Assembly (NCBI GenBank): GCA_052148155.1 | Contig: JBKQIY010000233.1 | Coordinates: 21,205-85,204, forward strand | DNA length: 64,000 bases | Reading direction: 5' to 3' | Source of the DNA: JBBQER01 sp052148155 | Lineage (GTDB): Bacteria > Actinomycetota > Acidimicrobiia > IMCC26256 > PALSA-610 | In this document: piece after piece, positions 1-8,812 of the stretch | Position numbering within the stretch: position 1 is the first letter of the stretch | Layout: each line of letters opens with the position of its first letter | Program-made: the position numbers and the translations under genes | The notes under the pieces: generated by a model | Told to the model about the DNA's origin: nothing | Database searches by the model: none | What the model saw: only the letters and a program-made list of their open reading frames with translations

Positions 1-582
1 ACGACCTTCGGCGCGTGCTCGCAGCGCGCGCGTATGCGACTCGACCGCGAAGGCCTCCATGTCTTGTCGAGTGATGTCCCACTTCTCGGCAATCATCTCC
101 GCGGCGCGAAACTGTGACACCTCCTGCGTGCCGTACCGCGCCTCCCAGCCCGGCGACCCGGCAAACGGGTCCTTGAAGCCGTACTGCTCGCCGGCGACCA
201 TTGCCGCGCTGATCGGGATCGCGCTCATGTTCTGCACGCCGCCCGCGACGACGAGGTCGGCGGTGCCCGACATGACGGCCTGCGCCGCGAAGTGCACGGC
301 CTGCTGCGAGGAGCCGCACTGGCGATCGACGGTCGTGCCGGGGACCTCGTCGGGGAAACCCGCGACGAGCCAGCAGGTGCGAGCGATGTCGCCCGCCTGG
401 GGACCGATGGTGTCGACGCAGCCGAACACGACGTCGTCGACCGCGGCGGGGTCGACGTCGACACTGTCTATGAGCGCGCGGATGGCATGTGCCCCAAGGT
501 CGGCCGGATGCACGCCCGAAAGCGCGCCGCCCCGCCGTCCGACCGGGCTGCGGACCGCGTCGATGATGTACGCCTCTGGCAT
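1..582 (-). CDS. fadA6: Thiolase, FadA6-like (C-terminus beyond window)
   Basis: Acetyl-CoA acyltransferase expected to cleave the beta-ketoacyl-CoA made by the FadE31/32 step in the last stage of steroid C/D-ring degradation. The 194 visible residues begin MPEAYIIDAVRSPVGRRGGA and carry the thiolase nucleophile Cys89 in DRQCGSSQQA, followed by the AGGVQNMS turn. The text agrees closely with what I remember of Mtb FadA6 (Rv3556c). The ATG at 582 is preceded by a good GGAGG ribosome site and lies 14 bases after the fadE32 stop, so it is the last visible gene of that operon. The active-site His and second Cys lie in the missing C-terminal half. Function by homology; confident of thiolase, fairly confident of FadA6. 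Confidence 0.88.
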   Translation of the reverse strand, partial: MPEAYIIDAVRSPVGRRGGALSGVHPADLGAHAIRALIDSVDVDPAAVDDVVFGCVDTIGPQAGDIARTCWLVAGFPDEVPGTTVDRQCGSSQQAVHFAAQAVMSGTADLVVAGGVQNMSAIPISAAMVAGEQYGFKDPFAGSPGWEARYGTQEVSQFRAAEMIAEKWDITRQDMEAFAVESHTRALRARAEGR

Positions 583-596
583 AGCTGTTCCTCCGG

Positions 597-1517
597 CTAC
601 AGGATCGCGCGGGCGACACGGTGGTGATGAAATTTCGTGTCACCCCAACTGCGTCCCAGCGCCCACGAACGTTTCAGATAGAGGTGAAGGTCGTACTCTG
701 TGGTGTAACCGATCGCCCCATGGCACTGGAGTGCGGCTCTCCCGGCCTGATGCGAGGCGGCGTCGGCTTTCACCTTCGCCATCGAGACGTGGAGGTCGGC
801 GTCGGCATCGCCGGCCGCGATCGATGCCGCGGCCCGGTATACGAGCGGACGCGCGAATTCCAGCGCGATGCGAGCGTTCGCGAGGTGGTGTTTGACGGCC
901 TGGAAGGAGCCGACCGGAACGCCGAACTGTCGGCGCTCGCGCACGTAGCCTGCAGTCATCTCTAACATGCGGTCTGCCAACCCGCACTGCTGAGCGGCGA
1001 TTCCGCATACGCCACGGTTGTACGCGGCGCGGACATCGGCGGCGTCGACCGCCGCGGGCGTGCCGTGCACCTCGAACAGGCGGCGGGCGCCGTCGACCGA
1101 AGGATGGGGGACGAGAACCACGTCGGCGCGTTCGAACCGCCCGGCCGCAGTGAAGATCACGTCGACGGAGTCTGCCCACGGCACCCAATGCTCGCTTGCG
1201 GCGACCGTGAGGTCGGTACGGCCGAGTAGTGGCACTCCCCAGGCTGCCGTCTCGACGATTGGCTCCGGGACCGCGTGCCGGCCAGTCTCTTCGAGCACGA
1301 GCACGAGGTCGACAAACGTGAGGCCGAGCCCGCCGGCCGGTTCCGGCGCAAGCATCCCCACAACGCCCATGTCGACGAGGTGATCCCACAGGCCGGGCAC
1401 GCGACCTGTTTTGTTCGTCCACGCGGCACGCACATGGGCGGGCGTGCACACCCTGGTGAGGAGATCGCGTGTTGCGTCGCGTAACGCGAGCTGTTCGTCG
1501 TTGAACGCGAAGTTCAT
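597..1517 (-). CDS. fadE32: Acyl-CoA dehydrogenase, FadE32-like small partner
   Basis: A short acyl-CoA dehydrogenase of 306 residues beginning MNFAFNDEQLALRDATRDLL. It keeps the N-terminal helical domain and the C-terminal flavin-side helices (YVRERRQFGVPVGSFQAVKH, then QCHGAIGYTTEYDLHLYLKR), but the middle beta domain is shortened, as in one chain of the heterotetrameric alpha2beta2 dehydrogenases of steroid degraders. The ATG overlaps the stop of the upstream fadE31 by ATGA, which implies coupled translation of the two chains. Expected substrate, from Mtb work on FadE31/FadE32, is the methyl-oxo-octanedioyl-CoA produced by IpdAB; that assignment is inference from the gene neighbours. Confidence 0.85.
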   Translation of the reverse strand: MNFAFNDEQLALRDATRDLLTRVCTPAHVRAAWTNKTGRVPGLWDHLVDMGVVGMLAPEPAGGLGLTFVDLVLVLEETGRHAVPEPIVETAAWGVPLLGRTDLTVAASEHWVPWADSVDVIFTAAGRFERADVVLVPHPSVDGARRLFEVHGTPAAVDAADVRAAYNRGVCGIAAQQCGLADRMLEMTAGYVRERRQFGVPVGSFQAVKHHLANARIALEFARPLVYRAAASIAAGDADADLHVSMAKVKADAASHQAGRAALQCHGAIGYTTEYDLHLYLKRSWALGRSWGDTKFHHHRVARAIL

Positions 1518-2668
1518 GCGCGAGGCAGGCCGAGCACGCGCTCGGCGATGACGTTGCGTTGGATTTCGTTGGTGCCCGCGTAGATCGGGCCTGCGAGCGC
1601 GAATTCGTAGCCTTTCATCCATCCGGCGTCGTCGCCGTCGAGCAGCTCGGCATGCGGACCGAGCAGATCGAGCGCGAGCTCGTGCAGGCGCACATCGAGC
1701 TCCGACCAGAACACCTTCACCATGCTCGACTCGGGCCCCGGCCTTGCCCCATCCGCGATCCGCGTGACCGTCCAAAAGGTCTGCCAGCGGTACGCCTGCG
1801 CGTCGATCCAGGCGGCCGCGAGTCGATCGCGCCTGTCGGGTGACTCGACGTCGTTTTGATGCAGGCGGGCGAGGTCGAGCAAGCGTTGCGCGGTGGCCAG
1901 AAAGCGGCCCGGCGATCGCAGCGTGAGACCGCGCTCCGACCCGGTCGTTGCCATCGCCACGCTCCAACCTTGGTTCGGCTCGCCGAGCACGTCGGCGTCG
2001 GGCACGAATACGTCGTCGAGGAACACCTCCGCGAAGCCTTCGTCGCCGTCGAGTCGGTCGACCCCGCGCACAGTGACGCCGGGAGATTCGAGGTCGACGA
2101 GAAAATAGGTGAGGCCCCGGTGGCGTTCGGCTTCGGGGTCGGTGCGAAAAAGCCCGAAGAGATGCGTGCAGAACGCGCCGCGCGTCGTCCAGGTCTTCTG
2201 ACCCGACAGACGCCAGCCCGTCCTCGTCTCGTCGCGCACGCCCCTGCTCTGGATACCGGCGAGGTCGCTCCCCGCGTTCGGCTCCGACCACCCTTGGCAC
2301 CACGTGTGCTCGCCCGAGGCCATCTTCGGAAGGATTCGATCCTTCTGGTCCTGGGTGCCGAACTCGAAGATGGTGGGCGCGAGCAAAAAGATGCCGTTCT
2401 GCGTGACGCGCTGAGGCGCGCCGGCCGCGTAGTACTCCTCCTCGAAGATCAACCACTCCCAGAGGCTCGCCTCGCGACCGCCGTACTCGCGGGGCCACGA
2501 CACCACGGCGTATCGCGCATCGAACAAGGTCCGTTCCCAGCGGAGGTGCGCCGCGAAACCGGCCCGCGTGTCGCCCGAAGGCAGGGCAGGACGGGGAACG
2601 TGGGCCGCGAGCCAGTCGCGGCAGTCGGAGCGGAACTGCTCCTGTTCGGTCGTGAAGGAGAGGTCCAT
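1514..2668 (-). CDS. fadE31: Acyl-CoA dehydrogenase, FadE31-like
   Basis: A 384-residue FAD acyl-CoA dehydrogenase starting MDLSFTTEQEQFRSDCRDWL. Family marks in order are WCQGWSEPNAGSDLAG (residues about 128-143), the beta-domain SGQKTWTT segment, ERGLTLRSPGRFLA and the C-terminal PIYAGTNEIQRNVIAERVLG. The wording closely follows Mtb FadE31. I chose the ATG at 2668 because the family begins there; a reading frame extending further upstream has no family similarity. It is the first gene of fadE31-fadE32-fadA6 and is transcribed away from the glxA-type regulator at 2760, leaving only 91 bases for both promoters. Likely forms a heterotetramer with the downstream FadE32-like chain. Confidence 0.87.
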   Translation of the reverse strand: MDLSFTTEQEQFRSDCRDWLAAHVPRPALPSGDTRAGFAAHLRWERTLFDARYAVVSWPREYGGREASLWEWLIFEEEYYAAGAPQRVTQNGIFLLAPTIFEFGTQDQKDRILPKMASGEHTWCQGWSEPNAGSDLAGIQSRGVRDETRTGWRLSGQKTWTTRGAFCTHLFGLFRTDPEAERHRGLTYFLVDLESPGVTVRGVDRLDGDEGFAEVFLDDVFVPDADVLGEPNQGWSVAMATTGSERGLTLRSPGRFLATAQRLLDLARLHQNDVESPDRRDRLAAAWIDAQAYRWQTFWTVTRIADGARPGPESSMVKVFWSELDVRLHELALDLLGPHAELLDGDDAGWMKGYEFALAGPIYAGTNEIQRNVIAERVLGLPRA

Positions 2669-2759
2669 GGGCGGCCGGATCGTAGCGGCGGCCGATCGTG
2701 GCAGGAATTGCCCGTATCTCGTCATTGCTGCCAGACGCCGCGCGATTCACACTGGGCAC

Positions 2760-3743
2760 ATGAGTCGACGCATCGTCTTCGTCATCTATCCTGGTGTCAC
2801 CGCGCTCGATCTCGTCGGCCCGCACGAAGTGTTCACCGCGGCGTCGGAGGTCGCGCGCCGAACCGGCCGCGACGCAGACGCCTATCACGTCGAGGTCGTG
2901 GCACCAGACGCGGGCGTCATCCGCACGACCCGAGGGCCCTCGCTGGTCGCGGATCGCTCGTTGGGCTCAACGCGCGGCGCGGTCGACACCGTCGTCATCG
3001 TGGGCGGCGAGGGAGCACGGGCGGCGGCGGACGCTGCCGATCTCATAGCCGGCATCCGCCGGATCGCGCGCCGGGCCCGGCGCGTCACCTCGGTGTGCAC
3101 GGGTGCGTACCTCCTCGCAGCCGCCGGGTTGCTCGCCGGGCGGCGTGCGACCACCCACTGGGCATGGTGCGACGACTTCGCGCGCAAATATCCCGACGTC
3201 GCGGTCGACCCCGACCCCATCTTCGTTCGCGACGGAAACGTGTGGACCTCGGCGGGCGTCACAGCCGGCATGGACCTCGCGCTGGCACTCGTCGACGAAG
3301 ATTACGGGCGCGAGGTCGCCCTCATTACGGCTCGCCAACTCGTGCTGTTCGTGCAACGTCCCGGCGGCCAGTCGCAGTTCAGTGCCCAGCTCGGCACCCA
3401 ACTGGCGGCCCGCCAGCCGATACGCGAGCTCCAGCACTGGATCGTGGAGCATCCAGATGCCGACCTCGGCGTGGAACGACTCGCCGCGCGCGTCGCGATG
3501 AGCCCTCGCCACTTTGCCCGGGTGTTCCGTGACGAAGTTGGCTGCACTCCGGCCGCGTACGTGGAGCGCGTACGAGTCGAATTGGTGCGCCGTCTATTGG
3601 AAACGACCGACTGCGCCGTCGACGAGATCGGGCACGCAGCTGGTTTCGGCACCGTCGAGACGACACGCCGCGCGTTTGCTCGCCGAGTCGGCGCGAGTCC
3701 GTCCGCGTACCGAGACCGCTTCCAGCCCTCTCGAGCCAGCTGA
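2760..3743 (+). CDS. GlxA-family AraC-type transcriptional regulator
   Basis: A 327-residue regulator with an N-terminal DJ-1/PfpI (class I amidotransferase-like) domain (residues about 1-185) and a C-terminal AraC/XylS double helix-turn-helix (about 220-320). The DJ-1 part shows the nucleophile-elbow Cys in VTSVCTGAYLLAAAG and the following TTHW. The HTH part shows LAARVAMSPRHFARVFRDE and the second-helix signature EIGHAAGFGTVETTRRAF. The ligand is unknown in this family as a rule. It starts at the ATG at 2760; the next gene follows 15 bases after its stop. Being divergent from the fadE31 operon, it could control that operon, its downstream DJ-1 gene, or both; this is inference. Confidence 0.9.
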   Translation: MSRRIVFVIYPGVTALDLVGPHEVFTAASEVARRTGRDADAYHVEVVAPDAGVIRTTRGPSLVADRSLGSTRGAVDTVVIVGGEGARAAADAADLIAGIRRIARRARRVTSVCTGAYLLAAAGLLAGRRATTHWAWCDDFARKYPDVAVDPDPIFVRDGNVWTSAGVTAGMDLALALVDEDYGREVALITARQLVLFVQRPGGQSQFSAQLGTQLAARQPIRELQHWIVEHPDADLGVERLAARVAMSPRHFARVFRDEVGCTPAAYVERVRVELVRRLLETTDCAVDEIGHAAGFGTVETTRRAFARRVGASPSAYRDRFQPSRAS

Positions 3744-3758
3744 GAGAAAGAGACTGTC

Positions 3759-4400
3759 ATGGACATCGCCATGTTGTTGTTCGAACGGCTGACCGCGCTC
3801 GACGCGATCGGACCTTACGAGGTCTTGCAGCGACTACCTGGCGCGCAGGTGCGCTTCGTCGGCGCCGAGCGCGGGCCGGTGCGAACCGAGCAAGGCATGC
3901 TCGGTCTGATCGCCGACTTCGCATACGACGAAGTGACGAGTGCTGACATCCTGGTCGTGCCGGGCGGCATCGGCACACGGCCGTTGATCGACGACGAGCC
4001 CACCCTCGAGTGGATCCGTGCGATCGACGCCCGAAGCCAGTGGACCACATCGGTGTGTACCGGATCGCTGCTGCTGGGAGCGGCCGGACTCCTGCAGGGC
4101 AAGGCCGCAACCACCCATTGGAGAGTCCTCGACACGCTGAGCCGCTTCGGCGCGACTCCTGTGTCGCGGCGGGTGGTCGAGCAGGGCAAGGTCATCACCG
4201 CCGCGGGCGTGTCGTCCGGTATCGACATGGCACTGACGTTGGCCGCGCGCGTCGCCGGCGACGAGATCGCTCAGGCCATCCAGCTCGGCATCGAGTACGA
4301 CCCGCAACCACCGTTCGACAGCGGATCGGTCGCGAAAGCCTCCGAGTCGGTGTACAAACTCGCCGTCGCCGGCCTGCACGACGCCGACGCCAAACGCTGA
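3759..4400 (+). CDS. DJ-1/PfpI family protein
   Basis: A 213-residue stand-alone DJ-1/PfpI domain beginning MDIAMLLFERLTALDAIGPY. It has the elbow Cys in TTSVCTGSLLLGAAGLLQGK followed by AATTHW, the same arrangement as in the neighbouring regulator but without a DNA-binding domain. Related proteins include isonitrile hydratases and ThiJ-like proteins, so an enzymatic role is possible; the substrate cannot be read from sequence. An AGAGAAAGAGA stretch precedes the ATG. It follows the GlxA-type regulator by 15 bases and is probably cotranscribed. The two DJ-1 domains may be a duplication, but they are clearly diverged. Confidence 0.85.
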   Translation: MDIAMLLFERLTALDAIGPYEVLQRLPGAQVRFVGAERGPVRTEQGMLGLIADFAYDEVTSADILVVPGGIGTRPLIDDEPTLEWIRAIDARSQWTTSVCTGSLLLGAAGLLQGKAATTHWRVLDTLSRFGATPVSRRVVEQGKVITAAGVSSGIDMALTLAARVAGDEIAQAIQLGIEYDPQPPFDSGSVAKASESVYKLAVAGLHDADAKR

Positions 4401-4470
4401 CGGACCCAACCGCCGGGAACGGCCACCAGTCAAGGCGGCCGGCATGCACGGCGCTCGCGGGGCGGTCGTC

Positions 4471-5670
4471 TCAGTTCGAGACGATGACCGCGGAGCCATG
4501 GCCGAAGAGGCCTTGGTTGATCGTCAGGCCGACGCACGCGCCAACAACCTGCCGTCCGGCAGCGCGGCCCTGGATCTGCCAGGTCAGCTCGCACACCTGC
4601 GAAATCGCTTGCGCGGGCACCGCTTCACCGAAGCACGCCAGGCCGCCGCTCGGATTGACCGGAATGCGTCCGCCGATCGTGGTCTCGCCGTCGCGGAGCA
4701 GTTTCTCAGCGTCGCCTGGTGCGCACAGACCGATCTGTTCGTACCAGTCGAGCTCCATCGCGGTCGAGAGGTCGTACACCTCCGCGCAATCGAGGTCGTC
4801 GGGGCCGATCCCGGCCTCCTCGTAGGCGCGTCGCGCAATCGACTCCTTGAAGCCATGCTCTGGCGCCGCACCCGCGCCGGCGGCGCTGTCGGTCGCGAAG
4901 TTGGGAAGCTCGATCGTTGTTTGCGGGTAGCTGGGAGTAATGGTCGAGATCGCGCGCACGCGTACCGGGTCGGATACGCCGTGACGACGCGCGTAATCGA
5001 CGCTGCTCACGACCAGCGCCGCGGCCCCGTCGCTCGTCGCGCAAATATCGAGCAGGCCGAGAGGATCGGAAACGAGGGGAGCGGACAGCACGTCGTCGAT
5101 CGAAACCTCCCTCCGATACCGAGCGTTGGGGTTCTCCAATCCGTGGCGCGCGTTCTTCACCTTGACTCGCGCGAAGTCCTCGCGGGTCGCGCCGAACAAC
5201 TCCATGCGACGGCGGGCATACAGGCCGAAGTAGGTGGGATTGGTCGCGCCGAGCAGCCGGAAACGGAGCCAGTCGGGATCGTCGCCGCGTTCGCCCTTGT
5301 TGGGCGCCAGGAAACCCTTGGGTGTCGTATCGGCACCGATCACCAGCGCGACGTCACAAAATCCCGCGAGGATCTGGGCCCGCGCCGCGGCGAGCGCCGT
5401 CGCACCCGACGCGCACGCGGCATACGACGATGCAACCTGCGCGCCGTTCCATCCAAGTGCCTGCGCAAACGTGGCGCCGGCGACATAGCCCGGATATCCG
5501 TTGCGGACGGTTTCACCGCCCGACACGAACTGCACGTCACGCCACTCGACGTCGGCATCGGCGAGGGCGGCCTTGGCGGCGACGACGCCGTACTCGACGA
5601 AATTGCGTCCCCACTTGCCCCACGGGTGCATTCCGGCACCGAGGATTGCGATCTCCCGATCGGCACTCAT
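4471..5670 (-). CDS. Thiolase-fold acyl transferase / lipid-transfer-like protein
   Basis: A 399-residue thiolase-superfamily protein beginning MSADREIAILGAGMHPWGKW. The nucleophile position holds a Cys (ASSYAACASGATALAAA), and the C-terminus has the VNPSGGLACFGEAVPAQA turn. This differs from Ltp3/Ltp4-type members elsewhere in the window, which lack the Cys. The start ATG at 5670 overlaps the stop of the upstream OB-fold gene by ATGA. Thiolase-like proteins of this type work in complex with a small OB-fold (DUF35) partner, and the partner gene is directly upstream. It closes the ipdA-ipdB-ipdC operon, so it probably handles a CoA intermediate of ring degradation. Exact reaction unknown. Confidence 0.82.
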   Translation of the reverse strand: MSADREIAILGAGMHPWGKWGRNFVEYGVVAAKAALADADVEWRDVQFVSGGETVRNGYPGYVAGATFAQALGWNGAQVASSYAACASGATALAAARAQILAGFCDVALVIGADTTPKGFLAPNKGERGDDPDWLRFRLLGATNPTYFGLYARRRMELFGATREDFARVKVKNARHGLENPNARYRREVSIDDVLSAPLVSDPLGLLDICATSDGAAALVVSSVDYARRHGVSDPVRVRAISTITPSYPQTTIELPNFATDSAAGAGAAPEHGFKESIARRAYEEAGIGPDDLDCAEVYDLSTAMELDWYEQIGLCAPGDAEKLLRDGETTIGGRIPVNPSGGLACFGEAVPAQAISQVCELTWQIQGRAAGRQVVGACVGLTINQGLFGHGSAVIVSN

Positions 5671-6122
5671 CGCTGACCTACTTCCGGCGCCGCGGTTGCC
5701 GGCGCCCATTGCCATACGACGTATTCGTGGTCGTCGTCCTCGTAGAGCGGGCCGAGCACGAGCACCATGTCCATTCCGACCTCGAGTTGTGTCGCGTCGG
5801 CGGCAGTCGCGAGCTGGCCCAGCACGACCATTTGTTCGACGTCCAGTTCGACCGCGCACACGGTGTACGGAACGAACGGATCGGGCGAAATGTACGGCTC
5901 AGGTGGCGCATAATGGTTCGTCGTCCACGACCACAGCCGGCCCCGACGCGACAGCAACGCCGGCTCGCGTGGTTCACCCGGCTGACTCGGGTTGGACGTC
6001 ACCGCGAGCGCCGTCGGCCAGAAATACGAACCGGTGTTGACACCGCGTGCGCCCATGAGTTGCGGCGCGGTTTCGTCCATCGTGAACCAGTCGTCCGCGG
6101 CCGGAACGCGTTCCTTGCTCAC
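5667..6122 (-). CDS. DUF35 / OB-fold protein lacking the zinc ribbon
   Basis: A 151-residue OB-fold protein of the DUF35 type, starting at a GTG that overlaps the upstream stop by GTGA. Core strands are visible in RGRLWSWTTNHYAPPEPY, FVPYTVCAVELD and VLGQLATAADATQLEVGMDM. Typical DUF35 partners have an N-terminal rubredoxin-like ribbon with two CxxC knuckles; this protein has only one Cys in total, so the ribbon has been lost. It sits between the ipdC-like flavoprotein and a thiolase-fold protein and is expected to pair with the latter. Role inferred from such pairs in steroid degraders. Confidence 0.78.
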   Translation of the reverse strand: MSKERVPAADDWFTMDETAPQLMGARGVNTGSYFWPTALAVTSNPSQPGEPREPALLSRRGRLWSWTTNHYAPPEPYISPDPFVPYTVCAVELDVEQMVVLGQLATAADATQLEVGMDMVLVLGPLYEDDDHEYVVWQWAPATAAPEVGQR

Positions 6123-7174
6123 GTGAGATCTCCCAATCGTTTGAACGTCTGTTCCGCCTCGTTAATAATCCGCGCGATCAGGTCGGCGACGGTCGGGAGG
6201 TCATCGATGATGCCGGCCACCTGGCCGCTCGACAGCACGCCCGCGTCGAGACGGCCCTCTACCAGGCCTGCTCGCAGCAGCATCGGGGTGTTCGCCGCGA
6301 GCGCGAGCTGCGACCACTTGAGGTTCGCCTCGCGGCGCAAAGCCAGACCCTCGCGCACCAGGCCTCGCCACGACGTTTCCGACATCTTTTTGAACGCCAC
6401 CGCGTTGCGGAGCGCGCGAGGCAAGGCCGTGATCGCATTGCTGTGTTCCAGCTCCTCGACGAAGTCTGTGCGCAGCACGCGGTGGGGGACACCGTCGATG
6501 CGGGTCGTGACCACCGTGTCGGAAACAGTCCGCGCGAGGTAGTACTCCTTCACCGAGTCGGGCACCGTGCTCTCGCGCGTGAGCAGGAACCGGGTTCCCA
6601 TCGCGACGCCGGCCGCGCCGTAGGCGAGCGCGGCCACCAGCCCGCGACCATCGAAGAAGCCTCCCGCCGCGATCACCGGGATGTCGACCGCGTCCGCCAC
6701 CTGCGGGAGCAGCAAGGTCGTCGCGACCGCGCCCGTGTGCCCGCCCCCCTCGCCGCCTTGGACGATCACCGCGTCGGCGCCCCATGCCGCGACCTTTTCG
6801 GCGTGACGGCGGGCGCCGATCGACGGGACGACTGCGATCCCCGCGTCCTTGAGTTGCTTGATCTGGCGCTCGCGGGGCGCGAGCGCAAACGACGCCACCG
6901 GCACCTGCTCGCGCACGAGGAGCGCGACTCTGGCGTCGGCGTCCTCGGCGTCGGCGCGCAGGTTGACGCCGAACGGCTTTTGGGTTCGCGAACGCACTTC
7001 ACGGATCGCCGATGCCAGCTGATCGAACGTCATCGTCGCCGAGGCGAGAATCCCGAGCGCGCCTGCGGCCGCGGTGGCGCTCACCAGGCGGGGTCCGGCG
7101 ACCCAGCCCATGCCGGTCTGGACGATCGGTACGTCGATGCCGAACGCATCACAGATCGGCGTGCGTACGGTCAC
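6119..7174 (-). CDS. ipdC: Flavin oxidoreductase, IpdC-like (nitronate monooxygenase family)
   Basis: A 351-residue FMN TIM-barrel oxidoreductase of the nitronate monooxygenase superfamily. Marks are PIVQTGMGWVAGPRLVSATA, KPFGVNLRADAED, GADAVIVQGGEGGGHTG and IPVIAAGGFFDGRGLVAALA. The text follows Mtb Rv3553 (IpdC), which acts on a hydroxylated ring-D indane CoA thioester. I chose the GTG at 7174, 10 bases after the ipdB stop, because the family begins with TPICDAFGID-like text; in-frame codons upstream overlap ipdB. The gene order ipdA-ipdB-ipdC is that of Mtb Rv3551-Rv3553, which supports the assignment more than sequence family alone. Confidence 0.83.
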   Translation of the reverse strand: MTVRTPICDAFGIDVPIVQTGMGWVAGPRLVSATAAAGALGILASATMTFDQLASAIREVRSRTQKPFGVNLRADAEDADARVALLVREQVPVASFALAPRERQIKQLKDAGIAVVPSIGARRHAEKVAAWGADAVIVQGGEGGGHTGAVATTLLLPQVADAVDIPVIAAGGFFDGRGLVAALAYGAAGVAMGTRFLLTRESTVPDSVKEYYLARTVSDTVVTTRIDGVPHRVLRTDFVEELEHSNAITALPRALRNAVAFKKMSETSWRGLVREGLALRREANLKWSQLALAANTPMLLRAGLVEGRLDAGVLSSGQVAGIIDDLPTVADLIARIINEAEQTFKRLGDLT

Positions 7175-7184
7175 GCTCGCGCGC

Positions 7185-7964
7185 TCACAGGTTGGGGACT
7201 TCCTGCTCGCCGAGGCCGAGGGGATCGATGACCTCGCGGATCCATCGCAGCTCTTCGTCGACAGGAGGGCGCGTCTGGGGAACATCGCTTGGGATCGCAA
7301 GTTCGAAGCCCGTCGCGGCGACGACGTCGGCGACTGTGACGCCGGGGTGCAGGGACTGGAGGCGAAGTCGTCGTTCAGGGGTGTCGAAGTCCAACACGCA
7401 CAGATTCGTGACGACGCGCACGAGGTGGTGATATGTGCTCGCGCGTTTACCGAGACTGGCGGCGCGGTCGTTGCCGACGCCGCTGACGACGCTGACCTCC
7501 GGTACCAAGACCCGCCTCGAGTGGTTCGGGATCCAATACGAGGTCTTATTGTGGATGGTGTTGCCCGGGGCGCCGCGCATGCCGAGCAGTTGCGCGGTGG
7601 GTTTCTCCGGTGGTCCGATGAACGCGAAGTTCTGGTTGCCGAACGCGTCGAGCTGTACGGCTCCCATGATGATGTGCCGTCGGCCCGACCATACGACGTC
7701 GAACATCGCGCGGTACGGGTTGTACCCGGCCACGACTTTCTCGGGGAAGTCGACGCCGACCGGGAGGATGTTCTCCACGAGCAACGCCTCGCCGTCGGTC
7801 ATCACGAGCGCGGGCTCGAAGGTGGCTTTGGCGAGGCGTCCACCGATCGTTGGCAGCGTCCCGATCGGATTCGCGAGGAGCTCGCCGTCGCCGCGGAAGC
7901 ATTCCGCGAGTGCCACCGCGCAATACTCGGCACGCGTCGGCGGTCCGCTTCGAAGAGCGGTCAC
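7185..7964 (-). CDS. ipdB: IpdB, beta subunit of steroid ring-cleaving CoA hydrolase
   Basis: A 259-residue family I CoA-transferase beta-type subunit. With IpdA it forms a heterotetramer that, in Mtb and Rhodococcus, hydrolytically opens the last carbocyclic ring (COCHEA-CoA) rather than transferring CoA. Visible segments are TRAEYCAVALAECF, GVDFPEKVVAGYNPYRAMFD, HIIMGAVQLDAFGNQNFAFI and LLGMRGAPGNTIHNK. The start GTG at 7964 overlaps the ipdA stop (GTGA); a longer frame upstream has no similarity and lies inside ipdA. Length matches Mtb IpdB (about 250). Confidence 0.9.
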   Translation of the reverse strand: MTALRSGPPTRAEYCAVALAECFRGDGELLANPIGTLPTIGGRLAKATFEPALVMTDGEALLVENILPVGVDFPEKVVAGYNPYRAMFDVVWSGRRHIIMGAVQLDAFGNQNFAFIGPPEKPTAQLLGMRGAPGNTIHNKTSYWIPNHSRRVLVPEVSVVSGVGNDRAASLGKRASTYHHLVRVVTNLCVLDFDTPERRLRLQSLHPGVTVADVVAATGFELAIPSDVPQTRPPVDEELRWIREVIDPLGLGEQEVPNL

Positions 7965-8812
7965 GACTGCACCGCAGCCTGGTATTCGGTTTCGGTCACG
8001 TCGAGATATCGCGCCTTGAACGCGTCCCACGCGTCGTCGCTTTTGGCGGAACCGGCGTACTCACGTTGGAATGCCTCGTCGCGGGGAAAGTCGGGAACGC
8101 ATTCGGTGAAGTGCGCACCGTGAGGTGTCTCGACGACGCCGTCCGTCATCAAGCGGTTGATACGGATCGATTGCGGAGGTCCGGCGCGCAAGAATTCGTC
8201 GGTATCGACGAGCTTTTCGACGGACATGAATCGTTTCCCGGCGGCCATACACATGAGATCGTCGAAATATGGGTCAATGCCGAGACACTGTCCGGACCCG
8301 CCGCGGTCACCGCGGTGCATATGAATTAGCGCGACGTCGAGATCGAGGGCCGGCATCGCGACGAGCACTTCTCCGTCGGCGTACGGCGACTCCACCGTTT
8401 TCAACGCCGGATTGAGGCGCATGACATCGGATCCGAGGCCCACGCGAGTCGGGAGGAACGGCACGCGCCACGCGGCAGCCTGCAGACCGAGCAGGAACAT
8501 GCCTTCGTCGAGCTCGGTGGCCTGCACGGCTCCGGACTGGCGCGCGTTGCGGAAATGTGGCTCGAGCGCGATCGAGTCGAGCGACACGAACGAGTACACG
8601 ACCCGCTGCACCTTGCCGGCACGGCAAAGCAGCCCGACATCGGGTCCACCGTACGACACGATCGTGAGATCGCGTACCGGCGAGCGGACGAGCGCACGTA
8701 CAAGCGCCATCGGCTTGCGTCGCGACCCCCAGCCGCCGATCCCGACGGTCATGCCACTTCGGATCGAGGCGACGACGTCGTCGATCGTCACGCGCTTGTC
8801 AGGAACGGGCAC
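7961..8812 (-). CDS. ipdA: IpdA, alpha subunit of steroid ring-cleaving CoA hydrolase
   Basis: A 283-residue CoA-transferase alpha-type subunit. SIRSGMTVGIGGWGSRRKPM (about residues 17-36), VSYGGPDVGLLCRAGKV, ATELDEGMFLLGLQAAA and GIDPYFDDLMCMAAGKRFMS match remembered Mtb IpdA nearly phrase for phrase, including the acidic ELDEGM segment near residue 103 where the catalytic Glu is expected. I selected GTG 8812: a clear AGGAG lies seven bases upstream of it and the preceding in-frame codon with V is GTA. It is the first gene of a five-gene overlapping minus-strand operon. Its promoter must lie in 8813-9000. Confidence 0.92.
   Translation of the reverse strand: MPVPDKRVTIDDVVASIRSGMTVGIGGWGSRRKPMALVRALVRSPVRDLTIVSYGGPDVGLLCRAGKVQRVVYSFVSLDSIALEPHFRNARQSGAVQATELDEGMFLLGLQAAAWRVPFLPTRVGLGSDVMRLNPALKTVESPYADGEVLVAMPALDLDVALIHMHRGDRGGSGQCLGIDPYFDDLMCMAAGKRFMSVEKLVDTDEFLRAGPPQSIRINRLMTDGVVETPHGAHFTECVPDFPRDEAFQREYAGSAKSDDAWDAFKARYLDVTETEYQAAVQS

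Noticed and set aside
597..2888. A long minus-strand open frame that seems to fuse the FadE32-like protein to about 450 further residues
   Set aside because: The extra part is an out-of-frame reading over fadE31, is extremely Arg/Pro rich and has no family text; the true start is ATG 1517.
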